A stretch of DNA of 64,000 bases from contig NC_058141.1 of assembly GCF_011075055.1 (NCBI RefSeq), positions 1,054,001 through 1,118,000 on the forward strand, in the 5' to 3' direction. A program made the translations under genes and the position numbers. Positions 1-12,499 of the stretch are shown here, one piece after another. This stretch comes from Mangifera indica (taxonomy: Eukaryota > Streptophyta > Magnoliopsida > Sapindales > Anacardiaceae). Under the pieces are notes generated by a model that ran no database searches, had not been told where the DNA came from, and worked only from the letters and a program-made list of their open reading frames with translations. The stretch's first letter is position 1, and each line of letters starts with the position of its first letter.

Positions 1-10
1 CATCCATGAG

Positions 11-1446
11 CTACTCAATATAGTGAAAATACAACTGCGACGCTAAACGTCGACGCATAGAGGTAGACGACTCTCGGAGAAAATCGACGCTCTGTGACAA
101 CCCCAAACACTAAAAAAAAAACGTAGCATAAACACGTCACAGTCACCAGAGCCTAGTCCCTGCTGAGGGACATCCGTCGCTCGATATGAAGTGAGGGAAT
201 CAAGTCGTGGAGTCTATCCAGAAGTAGTCTAAAAACTCGTCGCCTCTAATAACGCGGGTATGAATGTCATATACAGTCGTATGCGCTGCTCAAGAGACCC
301 CATATTTTTCGAATATGATACATCCGAATCGTATACTGTAATCGACCACTCACGAAAATCTATAACTCTGACCACCCAATGTGCACAGTCGAAGTTTATA
401 AGGATGTAAACCTATAAACAGTGACAAATTTTAGTTAATTGTAGACTAATTCAACTAATTCAATGTAATGAAAATACATATATACTATACTTGATTGACC
501 ATCTCCTATGGTTTGTACAACAATCTCGGGGTGTATGCTGCCTCAACCATCCTCGTGAAGAGCCCCGAAAACTCAAACTCCTCAAACGGTGTGGTCTGTC
601 AACTCTTCCAAGCCATCTCAATATAGGCTCTGAAGAATGTGTGGGCAGTCGTCAAATGCTGTGAAACAGTCGCACGGTGGTCGTCCTAGTGCCGACGTAA
701 TAAAGCCAAAAAAGAATCCACATGTTAAAATGGTATAAGCAAGTTCACATGTGTTAGTTATTGATAAATATATCAAACTTTTTCCTGAATTATATCAAAC
801 CTACTTCATCAAGTCGGTCAGCCACTCGCGCAACTCTACCACAAGCCGCCAAAAACTGTCCTTTGACTTCGACTTGATGAAGTAGACATCATGTGTCGGA
901 CGTCGCAGCTCTGGTGTACCACGTGAGAAAAGATTCATCACGCTCTGAGGCAGAGGATGAAATGGTCCTAAGTTACCGTTTCGCCCTCCCTTTGAGTGGA
1001 TTTATATATGGGGTGCGAACCAGCGGACCTTTCCAGATGATCCGACCACGTGCTGTACGAATCAGCTGCATGATCCCAAAAAACAATTAATTCATCATTT
1101 CATCCTACGTAACAATTAGCATTAATTGATTTATTTTACCTTCTTCATGTATGCGGGAGGAGGTTTAGCTGGAGAATCTTGAATCACGGTCAAGTCCACC
1201 ACGCGTGCTCCCTCCTCGATAGTCATCGTCCGGGTCGTCCCTCCAACAGAAATCGACGTCCTTCGCAAGGAGAAAATATGACACCGAGGATTTGTAGCCG
1301 TTGCCATGAACCAGGACACGTACGAACCTAATGTAAAACCCAGCACCCGTGCCGACCTCTGCCCCGCAGCGTTCATCTAAAAAAGGCAAAGGGACAAGAT
1401 CTTGACATTCGATGGAATTAGTTTCGTTAGTTATATGATTCATCAT
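11..1446 (-). pseudogene. Broken transposon-borne Ulp1 (C48) cysteine peptidase gene
   Basis: Reading the minus strand, one frame from about 390 down to 121 gives a Ulp1/SENP-like catalytic core: HWVVRVIDFREW with the catalytic His, VYDSD with the catalytic Asp, then PQQGLGSGDCDVF with the oxyanion Gln and nucleophile Cys. Two in-frame stops lie between the VYDSD block and the PQQ block (about 225 and 210). A run of T at 112-120 shifts the frame before the C-terminus (SVDFLRESSTSMRRRLASQ), which ends at a stop near 11-13. Upstream stretches in various frames (about 785-970 and 1131-1446, e.g. IEEGARVVDLTVIQDSPAKP) are probably the N-terminal part. In plants, such free-standing Ulp1 domains are usually carried by MULE (Kaonashi-like) or CACTA elements; which class is inference. 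No transposase was seen. The locus is dead by stops and frameshift. Confidence 0.75.
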
Positions 1447-1450
1447 TATT

Positions 1451-2300
1451 GTACTTCAGTTACATGTAACCGATGCATTTTTATTATTATTTCAAATGTG
1501 TAATTGTATTGATATATGATATAATAACTTTAGTACAAATTATTTCTTCATTTTATATTTGTTAGAATAAGTTGTTTGAGTATTTCTTTATTTCATCTAA
1601 CGTTTAATAGTAAAGAAATAGATACAATAAAAAAGAAAATCAAATAAAGTACATCACCCCCTCACTCTCACTCTCATTACATACATTTTTTATATCACTT
1701 AAATACTTACTTTTACTCTCATTTTTATTTAATATTAATCACTACGAGTTCATTCGGAAAGAAGAAATTCGTATTTCTGAATTCGAATAAAAAAATTAAT
1801 TCATGAAAAATATATTGAAAATAACATGTTATGAATAAATAGATATATTGAAATACCTTAGAATGTCAATAATAAAAAAATTACTCGAAAATCTAAAAAA
1901 CAGATCTAAATTTATAAAACTATACGTTCAAATAACTTATGAATGAGAATCAAAAAATCGATCAAAAATTTCATAATTACATCGTAAAACATGTCTAAAA
2001 AAACACATCATAATTACAAATATTAAATTTGAAAATGTCATATGAAAAAAGTCTAGTTTAGTCACAAACAAACTCAAAATCATAATAACCGAAAATTCTA
2101 AATTTGATAAAATAATAAAACTGCATAATACACATTGAAATAGTTTTATTTTGGCCTTCAAATTCGGTGCAACTAGCAGAGCTAGTTGTCGTTATAGAGC
2201 TCAAAACGAGCTTCGCGTTGATATATTACAGGCCCCGTAACTCCTTCTAGAGCAAAAGTTATGGTCGTTCAAAGTCTGTCTCATATAAACCATATAGTTT
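1451..2300. other. AT-rich intergenic DNA, no gene seen
   Basis: Low-complexity A/T-rich sequence with only short open frames lacking codon structure. It may be the flank or degraded end of the Ulp1-bearing element, but no terminal repeat could be tied to it. Confidence 0.5.
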
Positions 2301-2317
2301 TAAAAAAGTCAAGGCTT

Positions 2318-2926
2318 GCCCACTGTTTAGTGTAAAATTTCACATGGACCCCCGTAGATCTCCCCCTGTTCCCCCTCCCCTTAAAATTTTGAAAATGTTA
2401 AATTTCCCCCCATCCCACGACAAATTTCAAAAACGTCCACAGTGGAATGAAGACTCTCACACAACTCCCTAATATTTTGAAAACACTACAGTGGGAGAAA
2501 TCGTCCGATAATGGGAAACATTGTTCCCACTGTCGGAGTGCCGAACGTTTCGGAAGGGATTTTCGATCAAAATTCGTCGTTTCGGCCTCCAATTTTAACA
2601 CAAATCAAATCTGCATAGGCTATAACACAAAACCCCTCAACCAATTCAACGAAATCAACCAAGAATCAAAACATTTTAATCATTGTTCAAAGTCGAAACC
2701 CTAAAGTTTCAAACCGTAAAATCTCACTCAAATCTCAATAAAATGAACAATAACTTGATTCAAACAAGATGACGGAAGATATGCTAACGTTCTGTGCTAT
2801 TTTCGGTCATCGAAAACGACGAAAATCGTCGAAAATCAGGCCGACAGTGGAATGACAATGGGATAGGGGAAAATTTCGAATTTTCCCCTATTTATGAACA
2901 GTAAACTTATAGTGGGCACAAGGGGA
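2318..2926. repeat. Candidate element with inverted GCCCACT ends
   Basis: The left edge reads GCCCACTGTTTAGTG and the right edge, on the opposite strand, GCCCACTATAAGTTTACTG, so the ends are imperfect inverted repeats around about 600 bp. The inside is unlike its surroundings: C-rich runs, repeated CGAAAA/CGTCG motifs, and the phrase ACAGTGGAATGA at about 2439 and 2842. No coding domain is visible. It could be a non-autonomous element or a terminal region of the neighbouring Ulp1-carrying transposon. Confidence 0.35.
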
Positions 2927-3099
2927 ATTTGTTGTGTTTATATATGAGCAGTTTCGATATTTCACAAAAGTTGAACATTTTTGCTTTAATCTAAATTTTT
3001 TGGGTAATTTTCTTAAACCCTCTTACTTTTACCTATTTTTTATAATTTCCCAAATTATAATATCAAAAGTTATTGAAAATTATAAAAGAGAAAGACCTT

Positions 3100-3475
3100 G
3101 ACTTGGGAAGGTTGATTTTCAATAATTTGGAAAAGCAAAATAAAAATCTCAACTCAATACGATCATTAAGAAATTAAGAACTACATATCTTATAGAATAA
3201 GCTACTGCATCCCACAACAAGATTCCTTTGCAAGCAAAAAAATTTAAAATCGAAGCCCGAAAAAATTGAAATAACTTACCAGTAACAATTTCTTGCCAAC
3301 TCCTCCCATACCAATAAAGGAACGGAGCATATAATTATATGCTTATGGCTTTTGGCCTCCAGCTTTTTCTTCTTTTTCTTCATCGCCACTTGCAAAGGAG
3401 GAAGAAAGGGGCGGCTGCTCGAGTGAAGGAGTGTAGTAGGTATTTATCTGAGACTCATCGTTTTTATAATATTTT
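3100..3475 (-). other. Possible 5' end of a small unidentified minus-strand gene
   Basis: On the minus strand a TATAAAAA box lies at about 3455-3465, followed by a leader and an ATG at about 3385. The short frame there starts MKKKKKKLEAKSHKHI and runs about 34 codons to a good GTAAGT donor at about 3280. No convincing second exon was found in the AT-rich DNA below it. The peptide is not recognised. It may be a non-coding transcript start or a shared bidirectional region with the QSOX side. Confidence 0.2.
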
Positions 3476-3479
3476 ATAT

Positions 3480-5100
3480 TAAAAATTTTAAATATGTAAA
3501 CAGTGTTTTAGGCCTTTGGGCTGGGCCCAATTCTCACCCTACTTATTTCTCAGAAAATGGTCTGCATCAGAATCTGGTTTGTAAACGTAAATTTCACACT
3601 CAGGTTACAACCTGCATCACTTGGCGCCAGCAATTGTCTCTAGCTACAAATGCATTTAATTTTTTAAGTTCACCTTATCCAGATCCCTGTACAATGATTT
3701 CAGTAGGGAACAACCGCTATCCCCCTTAGCCTATCCTTGTTCAATTGCGTAAGTAAGAAGTCAAAGTCAAGTCAAGGAGTATTTTGACAATCATAAAATG
3801 ATTTTTCAGAAAATAATAATTTATTGATAAAATGAAAAGAGCAGGACCATAAATTTAGACCACCAGAGAAGTGTATGATCTAGTTTGACGCGGTTAAAAT
3901 ATTTTTAAATTAAATTAAAAAAATATTTTTAAAAAATTTCAAATTAAATTAAACCAAACTGAATAAAATATAATTTACTTTGATTTGATTTATAATTTAA
4001 ATCTGATAAAAATTATTTTCTTATAATATTTTGTATTTTGAGATATGTTTAGCAACCATAGTTTAGTTGGTGTTTTGAAAATTTTTCCTCATGTGTGCAT
4101 ACAACCAGAGAATATAAAGCATTCAAAATATGTGTAAATGGAAATAATAGACATCTTTTTGGCTAGTTTCCACTATTTAAACAAGACTTTAAAGCCTTAT
4201 GAATATCCTTATCCATTTATTCCTAAGTGTGTAAGACTTTGTTCCACAAAAGCAATACCCCATGTAGAGATGTATTACCCAACACTTGAAAGTACCAAGC
4301 CAACCACAATGACAATAGCGCACCAATGAACAATATTAAAAAAATCTATTTAAAAATTAAACTTTTGACACAATGCAAAGTTGTTTAGCCTTGACCTGTT
4401 CTAGCATATTGAGAGCAAAGGATTTTATAATGACAGTTTTATTTAGCTATGTATAATTAAGAGCATTAATAAGTTATAAGAAACTAAAGTGAATGGTAAA
4501 CAAACTTAAGCTAAAGTTATAAGTAAGAACTAAAAAGAAAAATAAATAGAGAAATTTGGTATTTTTGTGATCTAGTTTAAGTAAACAATAAAGAATTGTA
4601 TATAAAAAATAAATCGAAAAGAAAAACGATTTACTAACAAGTTGAGCAACGAATAAGATAGATGACGATACAACTATGAAACTATTGGATGACAAGTTGA
4701 TTGATGTCTCAGATGATGATTGAAACTAAAACAACAACGACGCAACTCTAATTCTTTTCTGACAAGAAACAACTACGATTTCCCTCCCTCATACCTTGTC
4801 AAGAGCCACTACCTAAAGCCGGAAATTACAATCATCTCTCTAACACCCAAAATAAGGATAAAATGTTATCTAAAAATATAAATTTTATGTAAAAAACTAT
4901 GAACGATTATCCATCAATTCATAAATAGTTATTTATAAATTAAAAATAAATATTTTTATTTAATTTCAACAATCCATTATCATTGTAAATTAATATTTAT
5001 TAATTAAAATGATAGTTTTACTTCAATTATATATCCAAAATCCCAAAGGTTTTAGGATTGTATTAAAGGAGAAGCTTATTATTTACCAATCCATCGAACT
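3480..5100. other. Intergenic DNA upstream of QSOX, nothing recognised
   Basis: AT-rich sequence with simple A/T tracts. The open frames (e.g. 4138-4329) are short, uninterrupted only by chance, and match no family I know. Confidence 0.5.
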
Positions 5101-5257
5101 TGGACCCCCTTTTACCCGAAATCACCAACTCGACAGGTTTAACAGAAGCAAATGAAAAAACAAAAAGACAAAAAAAAAAAAAAACTGAAAACACAGAAAT
5201 CACTTTTACTGTTTCTCGAAACGAAATCCAATCGCCGAAAACTTCTCTCAATCTTCC
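5101..5257 (+). promoter_or_regulatory. QSOX 5' leader
   Basis: About 150 bp directly upstream of the QSOX ATG, containing an A-rich stretch (5154-5184) and a pyrimidine-rich run just before the start codon, as in many plant 5' leaders. No clear TATA box at the right spacing was identified. The leader assignment rests on position only. Confidence 0.4.
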
Positions 5258-8200
5258 ATGTATCACAAGCTCATAATTCTGATATTGAATCTGCTTCTGT
5301 TGCTGCTCCTGTTTGTCTCCGAAGCGGCATCGTTTTCGGTGGGATCGCGGTCGATCCTCCGATCAATTAGTAACGGCGAAAATAACGGAGAGGTCGATAA
5401 CGCCGTCGAATTGAACGCCACGAACTTCGATACCGTCCTTAGAGATACTCTGGCTACTTACGCTGTCGTTGAGTTCTTCGCTCATTGGTTAGTAGTCATG
5501 TTTGAATTTAAGTTAATTAATTAATTAGTTAATCTGATAGTGATAATGCTATTATGTTTATTTATCGAATTATTAGCTGTGAAGTGTAAATTGCTTATGA
5601 TGAAATTAATCGCTTTAGTTAGGTGTGTTTGGCATGAATTGGTTGAGAAAAAGAGTCGAAATGTGCTGACTAAAGAGAAATACGAAGGTGCTTAAGTCAT
5701 CAGCATTGACTATGTTTGACAGTTCTATGTTGGCTCGTGAATAGTGAGTTGACTTTTTGTAGAAGCGTAGGTGGTTATATTAGTGGTTCATTTGGGATGT
5801 TTAGGACATTTTGGATGTTGGAAGAATGTGACATGTGGTGGATTTTGGGTTCTTAAGGGCTTTTTCAGTTGCTTTCAAACCCTTTTCTTTTCTCCTTTTT
5901 TTTTTTAATAAATCGGAAATGAACGTGTAACATTATTGCTGGATTGTAACAAATGTGACTTCAAAAAAGGTAGTAAGTAGTGTTTAGCTCCAAAAATTCT
6001 TCTTCTTTTCAAAATTATAGTATAATGTATTATGATTATTTTTATCTTTGGTAAACTTTTTGAAAAGCTTACATTTTACAAAATTCAGTTTGTTTTAGTG
6101 TTTTTGATTATAGTAATGGGAAGGTGCTTAATTCATTAGGATTGACTGTATTTGGTATTTCTATGTTGGTTCGCAAGTGGTGAGTTGACTTTTAATAGAA
6201 GTGTGGGTGGTTAATTTGGTGTTTCATTTGGGATATTTAGGACAGCTTGGAGTTGGAAGAATGTGACATGTGGTGCATTCTGGGTTTTTAAGGGGCCTTA
6301 CAGTTGCTTTCAAATCATTTTCTTTTCTCTTTTTTTTCATGAATCTGAAATGAAATAAAATCATGTTCGGTAGGGCCCCGCTTATTAATGTTGCATTGTA
6401 ACAAACATGACTTTAAAATCAGTATAAAATAGTGTTTAGTTCCAAAAATTCTTCTCCTTTTTTAAATTGTAGTATATAATGTATTTTGATTACTTTTATT
6501 TTGGGGAAACTTTTTGAAAATACTCTGAGGAATTTCCAAAGGATAAATCTTACAAAATTCAGTTTGCTTTATTTTTTTAATTTGTATAATAATTTGGATA
6601 TCAATATATGATTTGTACTTTCTCATGTTATTTGCTTTCTACCCATGTTTGACACTTGATTCGACACGCTTGCTATTTTTCTTATGTTCTTAATGGTTTT
6701 ACGTCCTATAGTTGAAATTATTATAATAGTTAAAAATTGTTAGACGTTTGTCCCCAATAAATTCATACACAAGCATGCAAAATCCTTGAACCTAAATTTT
6801 GTGAAGGTGGCATGTCTGTTTCCTATGAATTTATTTTAGTACAGTGTCTGGGTCAGTATGCTTTGGTTCCACAAATTGCAAATATCATTTTTGGATAGTG
6901 AAAATAATAAAAAATAATAAAATTTTCTGTTTAATTTACTCTATTTGTACTAATGGTATGATATATAACATTTATTTTCGTGCCAATGCCGGCTTTCAGG
7001 TGTCCTGCTTGCAGAAATTATAAGGTAATATGTTTGTCTCTATTGTATTTTTTTATCTCATTTATATTGGGCACAATTTAATTACTTGAGAAACATTTAT
7101 GCAGCTGCATTATGAGAAGGTTGCTAGGCTTTTTACTGGACCTAATGCAGTGCATCCTGGTATCATATTGATGACTAGGGTAGACTGTGCATTGAAGGTA
7201 TTTATGCTCTGTCTTCTTAATTTATTTCCCTTCAGATATGGTGTGCTCGAAGTTGAAGTCCAGTAATTGTTTCTTTCTAGAAATGTTTTTGTGGACTGGA
7301 CCGTTGACTGCCTAGATCTGTGATAAGATATCATCTTTTTTCAGCTATATAGTTATGTAGTATAATGTTTTACAGCCTTCAAAAATTAAAATAGATAATG
7401 TGTGGAACAAGCATATCTTATGGCATTGGTTTTTTGTTGGTGATTTTATCTTTGGTTTGCTTATCAGACTCTTTCTAAAGTTACTTCTTTTTCATTGCTT
7501 ATGACGTTTCTTCAATATATTGGAGATATGACATAGTGATTTGCCTTCTTTTTTTTTACTGTTTTTGGCAGCACAGATAAATAACAAACTTTGTGAAAAG
7601 TTTTCTGTAAGTCATTATCCTATGCTCTTCTGGGGCCCTCCTTCTAGATTTATATCTAGTAGTTGGGAACCTAAACAAGATAAAAGTGAAATACGTGTAA
7701 TTGATGATGGACGGACTGCTGATCGCTTGCTTAATTGGATCAATAAACAAATAGGCAGGTAAGAATATCTACACCAAATGCTTATTGTTATATTATTATA
7801 CCATGACATTCTTTATCCTATTTTCTAGTTTGTAATTCTGTGATTATTAGCTTCAAACCTTCCTCTCATTTCTAGTCTATGTGCTCATAAACAGCTCCTA
7901 TGGCTTGGATGATGGGAAGTTCGACAATGAGCCTTTTCTATCAAATATATCAGATCCCAGACAGGTATTTTTAACAGCATAGCCCAAATTTGCTTCATAA
8001 ATATTAAAAACAAAATCTTCTCCTTTATCCAAGTCTTAACTGATGCATTGCATGGCTTTGAAGATTGCTCGAGCTGTGTATGATGTTGAAGAGGCAACGG
8101 CCACTGCCTTTGACATCATTTTAGAACACAAGGTAGATGATTTGCTTTTGTACTCTATGCTTTTTAGTTTTTGTGATAGTAAGCAATTATGATTTCTGTG

Positions 8201-10749
8201 GATATTATGTTGCAGATGGGCAAATCAGAAACTCGGGGTGCATTAATAAGATTCCTTCAGCTTTTAGTGGCTCACCATCCTTCTAGGAGGTAAAGCTCAA
8301 CTTTCAGTATGCACCTTTTTCTTGCATACTACAGTGCTTGCTGTTTGCTGCTTTCATTTGTTTTTTATTTTTCTTGGTTCATCCTCATTCATTGCTTTAC
8401 TCTTAAATATTTTGGTTTAGGTGTCGGAAGGGAAGTGCAGAAATATTGGTAAATTTTGATGAATTCTCCCCATTACATATGCAATCTGATAGACAGGAAG
8501 TTGTCATTAATGATGGAAAGGGTGCCCTGGGGAACTTCCAAATTTGTGGAAAAGTTCCTCGTGGATATTGGGTAAGTACTAAATGACATATTGTTGCTCC
8601 AGCATATATATGAAGCGTTGGCCCCTGGGCTTAGTTCATGTTTAAAGCATGGAGAGGGGCCAGATTAGGTGTTAACTACAATTTTATAAAAGAGGGAGGT
8701 TAAAAAAAGGGAGAGAAGTAGTCTTATTGTTTGTAACTTGGTAGAGTTCAATTTATACTATTTGCTTTACTTAAATTTATCAGGAATTTTAATTCAAATC
8801 TTATGAAAGCATGGAAGAAAAAAAAAGTAGTCTTATCGACTGTTGCTTTGGCATAGTTCAATTTATACTTTTCTCTTTTACAATTTGTCAACTGTACTGT
8901 AGAAATATATTTTATGAATGCCAACACCTGTTGATGTGATCATACAACTGATGACATAACTGAGAAATACGATTTTTTTTTTTCTGTGGATCATTAGAAC
9001 AAGAGATCTTGATTACTTTATGGTTGTAGTATTTTGTGTGAAAAATCATAATTTGTTGTTTTGGTGTGCTCTGGGTATTCTTTTGCAGATGTTTTGCCGT
9101 GGCAGCAGGAATGACACCAGGGGTTTCAGGTATTTAATTATTTTTTATGACCCATATTTAATTATTCTTTCAGTTATCAGACTTAATTCTCAGTCTTTTA
9201 GAGTAAATCCTGTCACATGCTTTTATGCAGAAGATATATATGTATAGAGTGAATGGATGCAATGCCCTTCTTATCTAAATTTTTGCGCCTTTGGGCGGTT
9301 GTGTCATTTATCTTGTGCATTTAGTACAGCTCTTATTTTTGAGTATAGCCAATTCAAAAGAAACATGCCTTCTTATATCAAAATCTTTCAATTCCATTAC
9401 TTTTGATTTTACCAAGTGTCTTCTATGAGCGGAATGACCATAATTACTCCATCCGAGCGTTGATTCATACATTCACATGAAAACATATTTTAACTAAGAT
9501 AGATGACATAAACGTCAAGAGTGATAATTTCCTCTTGATGAAGACATGGAGAACTTGCCCAATTTACCGCATAGACATGGTGAAAGCTTGTCCAGGTGTG
9601 TGGATTAGAGAAATGAATGACTACAAGAAGAAAGTTTACAACTAGTTGTTGTCTAACTAGAGGCTGGGCCACCGACTTAATCCCTTTATCATTTCTTTAA
9701 GTTTTTGGAAAAACAGAGCAGAATGAAAGAGGCAAAGTTTCGTTTTTTGTTGTTACAAATAGAATTTGAAATTGACCAAATTGTATGTTATTTGATAAAG
9801 ATAAGCATTTGTTGGCATATTGTTGGTGACAAAAATTCAAGTTGGTGATGGACCTGATTTGCAATGCCATTTCTTTCTTTTTCCTGTTTGTATTAATTTT
9901 AGGCATTATCACTGCATCGTAAGTCAATCTTGTTCTGTTCTACATCTAATATTTATTCTTACAACAAGGCAATTGTTTGAGAGCTGCTTTTAGTTTAAAT
10001 GTTTTATTAATTGTGTTATCAATTTTTCTAATTATTATTTTCAGCTGTGGCTTGTGGGTTCTACTACATTCACTCTCTGTAAGAATTGATGACAAGGAGA
10101 GCCAATTTACATTTTCAGCTTTATGTGATTTTATCCACAGTTTCTTTCTTTGTGAGGAGTGTCGTCGACATTTTTTCGAGATGTGTTCAAGGTAAGAGAA
10201 CTAAATAAGTTTTTCATTCCTGAACTCTTGACATTCCTTTATTAATAATGGCTAATTTTGGTTGCCAGTATTACTACTCCTTTCAATAGGACCCGCGATT
10301 TTGCCCTTTGGTTGTGGAGTGCACATAATAAAGTCAATGAGAGATTAATGAAGGTAGAAGCATCTTTAAAAACTGCCGATCCCAACTTCCCCAAGATTAT
10401 ATGGCCTCCGACACAGCTTTGCCCTTCATGTTATCGCTCGAAGGGAGATATCGAAACCAGTCAGATTGACTGGGACCAGGATGAGGTATTCAAGTTCCTA
10501 TCTAGTTATTATGGGAAAACACTTGTATCTTTATACAAGGACAAGGACAAGGACACTGTCACAACGGATCAGATTGACGGAGCTCTTGAAGATTCGGTGG
10601 TCTCAACAAATGCGGTTGTAGTACCTGTGGGAGCTGCACTGGCGATTGCCCTGGCTAGTTGTGCATTTGGAGCACTTGCTTGCTATTGGCGATTACAGCA
10701 GAAGAATCGGAAGTCTAAATACCAACTACGTTCTTTTAAGAACATATGA
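5258..10749 (+). CDS. QSOX: Quiescin sulfhydryl oxidase (thioredoxin-Erv1 fusion), 11 coding exons
   Basis: Exons: 5258-5487, 7000-7024, 7105-7197, 7577-7758, 7895-7964, 8064-8132, 8216-8289, 8421-8571, 9089-9129, 10045-10191 and 10269-10749. They total 1563 nt, giving 520 aa, close to plant QSOX length, with GT-AG borders throughout. QSOX makes disulfides in secretory proteins, passing electrons from a thioredoxin domain to FAD in an Erv1/ALR domain and then to O2. Visible parts: signal peptide (about 1-24), thioredoxin CPAC at 78-81 split by intron 1, Erv region with FAD-proximal CEEC at 348-351, distal CPSC at 412-415, a C-terminal membrane segment (about 476-499) and a basic tail. The exon 4 start is fixed at 7577, because the nearer upstream AG would give an immediate stop. 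The short 25-nt exon 2 encodes the second half of the active site. No damage is seen. The start is the first ATG ahead of the signal peptide. Confidence 0.95.
5684..6560 (+). repeat. Tandem duplication inside QSOX intron 1
   Basis: Two direct copies of about 436 bp (about 5684-6119 and 6120-6560) lie inside the 1.5-kb first intron. They share GAAGGTGCTTAA at the start, GTGAGTTGACTTTT, then GGAAGAATGTGACATGTGGTG and a TTCTTTTC pyrimidine tract. They differ by scattered substitutions and small indels, so the duplication is not recent. Confidence 0.8.
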
Positions 10750-12480
10750 TGGAGGTTAAACATTCTCATGTGTTTCCGTTCAACAAATTTCAGGCTCCGA
10801 AAAAGCTGGAACTAAGGTTTTGTTTAGTTACAAAACCATATACATAGCCCTTTGAGGTACCCAGCCGAATGAATTCAGATTCTTTATAGGAATCCAGATG
10901 ACAACCCTGTACCAACTGACCGTTTTGAGAAGCTTTCGATTTTGAGATATTTATTTTGGGACTGTACAGATTCTTATCATGATCTTAATTTTGGAAGTCA
11001 TTGCATCCCCGAGTCACATTTTAATTTTCTTATGCACACTGTACCGGGTAACTTATGATGAAGCATATTTTGATGAATGTATAAATGAGCACGATGAGCT
11101 TGCTTGTAGGGGTGGAGGCAATTTGAGCTGGCTCAGACTTGTATTGCTATTTGGCTTGAGATTAACACCTCCCCAACATCGCCACATTGGATCTCATCTC
11201 ACCAACTATTGTTCTTATTTGGTGTAACTAATCAGACAACTTGAGCAAGCCAAGCTGGAACTCAAGTTGACCGTTCTGGAAGCGAATTAAGCTTGAGTTA
11301 ACCCTTTTTGGGGCTCTGCTCAAGACCACTGTTGCTTGTTTGTGCATACCATATAATTAATATGGACGTTAGCTGTTCTATCTGATTGAAGTTAAGAATT
11401 GTGTAAGATCTGGTATGAGGGAATCGGATGAATTGAAAACCCAGAAATGAGAAAACACCTTCATTGCCAGGGAATTCCACTAGATCTCTTGGTAAATTTT
11501 ATTTTCAGCTCGTTAGAAAACTTAATCAAGCAAGTCAATTGCCACGATTTCAGGTACTAAAGTTCTTAATATATGGTTCAATTTTTAAAGTGTGGTGTAA
11601 TCATATGATTGAACTATTTGTTTATAATAGATAATGAATCAATATTAAATAAAAAATTGATAAAAAGGGTATTTATAGTGGATAAATTTACAATTCAAGA
11701 AATCGAGATTTTACAATTTCGATAATTGAAAACCTTCACAATCAGTCTAAAATATTGTCTACAGTTTGCGTTGCCCAACCCTAATTACATTAACTTTTTT
11801 TATATAATAAACTTTACCTCAAGTGTCCCTTAGACCTTAATAGTTTACTTTATATCACAAAATACTGTCATGACACATCAAGTTTTTTGTATCATTTAAT
11901 ACCAAACTGTTTATACTAAAAGTATTATTGTCTACATATATTCAATCTCTGTACCTTGCTTTTTTACCCATATTGTTTCATATACTAACAATGAGTACAA
12001 ACTCTAATGCATCATTATTTGATTGAATACTGTTGAATTATATATAAAATAATATTTAATCATACGATAACACGTCAACATTTATACTAGTGTTTATACC
12101 AATTGTTAATAAATGTAGGATTGCTCATTTTTTACTTATTTTCAAACAATAACACTATCCCATTTACAAATTTACACTTCATCTTTTGATTTTGCCTGAT
12201 TCTGCATTCAAAGTATAATTGTTTCTATGTACATTGGCATGATTTCTCTGACCCTACAATTTTGTTTATTTGCAAAGCTAATTTCAACCCCTCCACAATT
12301 CTGCAGTCACAATGCATTTAAGAAAGCTGCTGATCACAGGCCAATATTGATTAAACCATTACTTAGATGACATGAAGGATCTGAGCATGCGGCTGAGGGG
12401 TAGTCGATAGTTGAGTTTCTTCATTCATCGATGAACTTGGAGGCTCCTAAGATCACCCAGATGATCAAACAAACAAAGCA
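10750..12480. other. QSOX 3' flank and convergent intergenic DNA
   Basis: This is the 3' UTR and downstream DNA of QSOX, facing the 3' end of the minus-strand RINGv gene. A degraded copy of the small MITE family lies at about 11975-12115 (core AATAATATTTAATCATACGATAA). The open frames at 10979 and 11298 have no family features. Confidence 0.5.
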
Positions 12481-12499
12481 ACTTAATGAGCAGGCTGCA

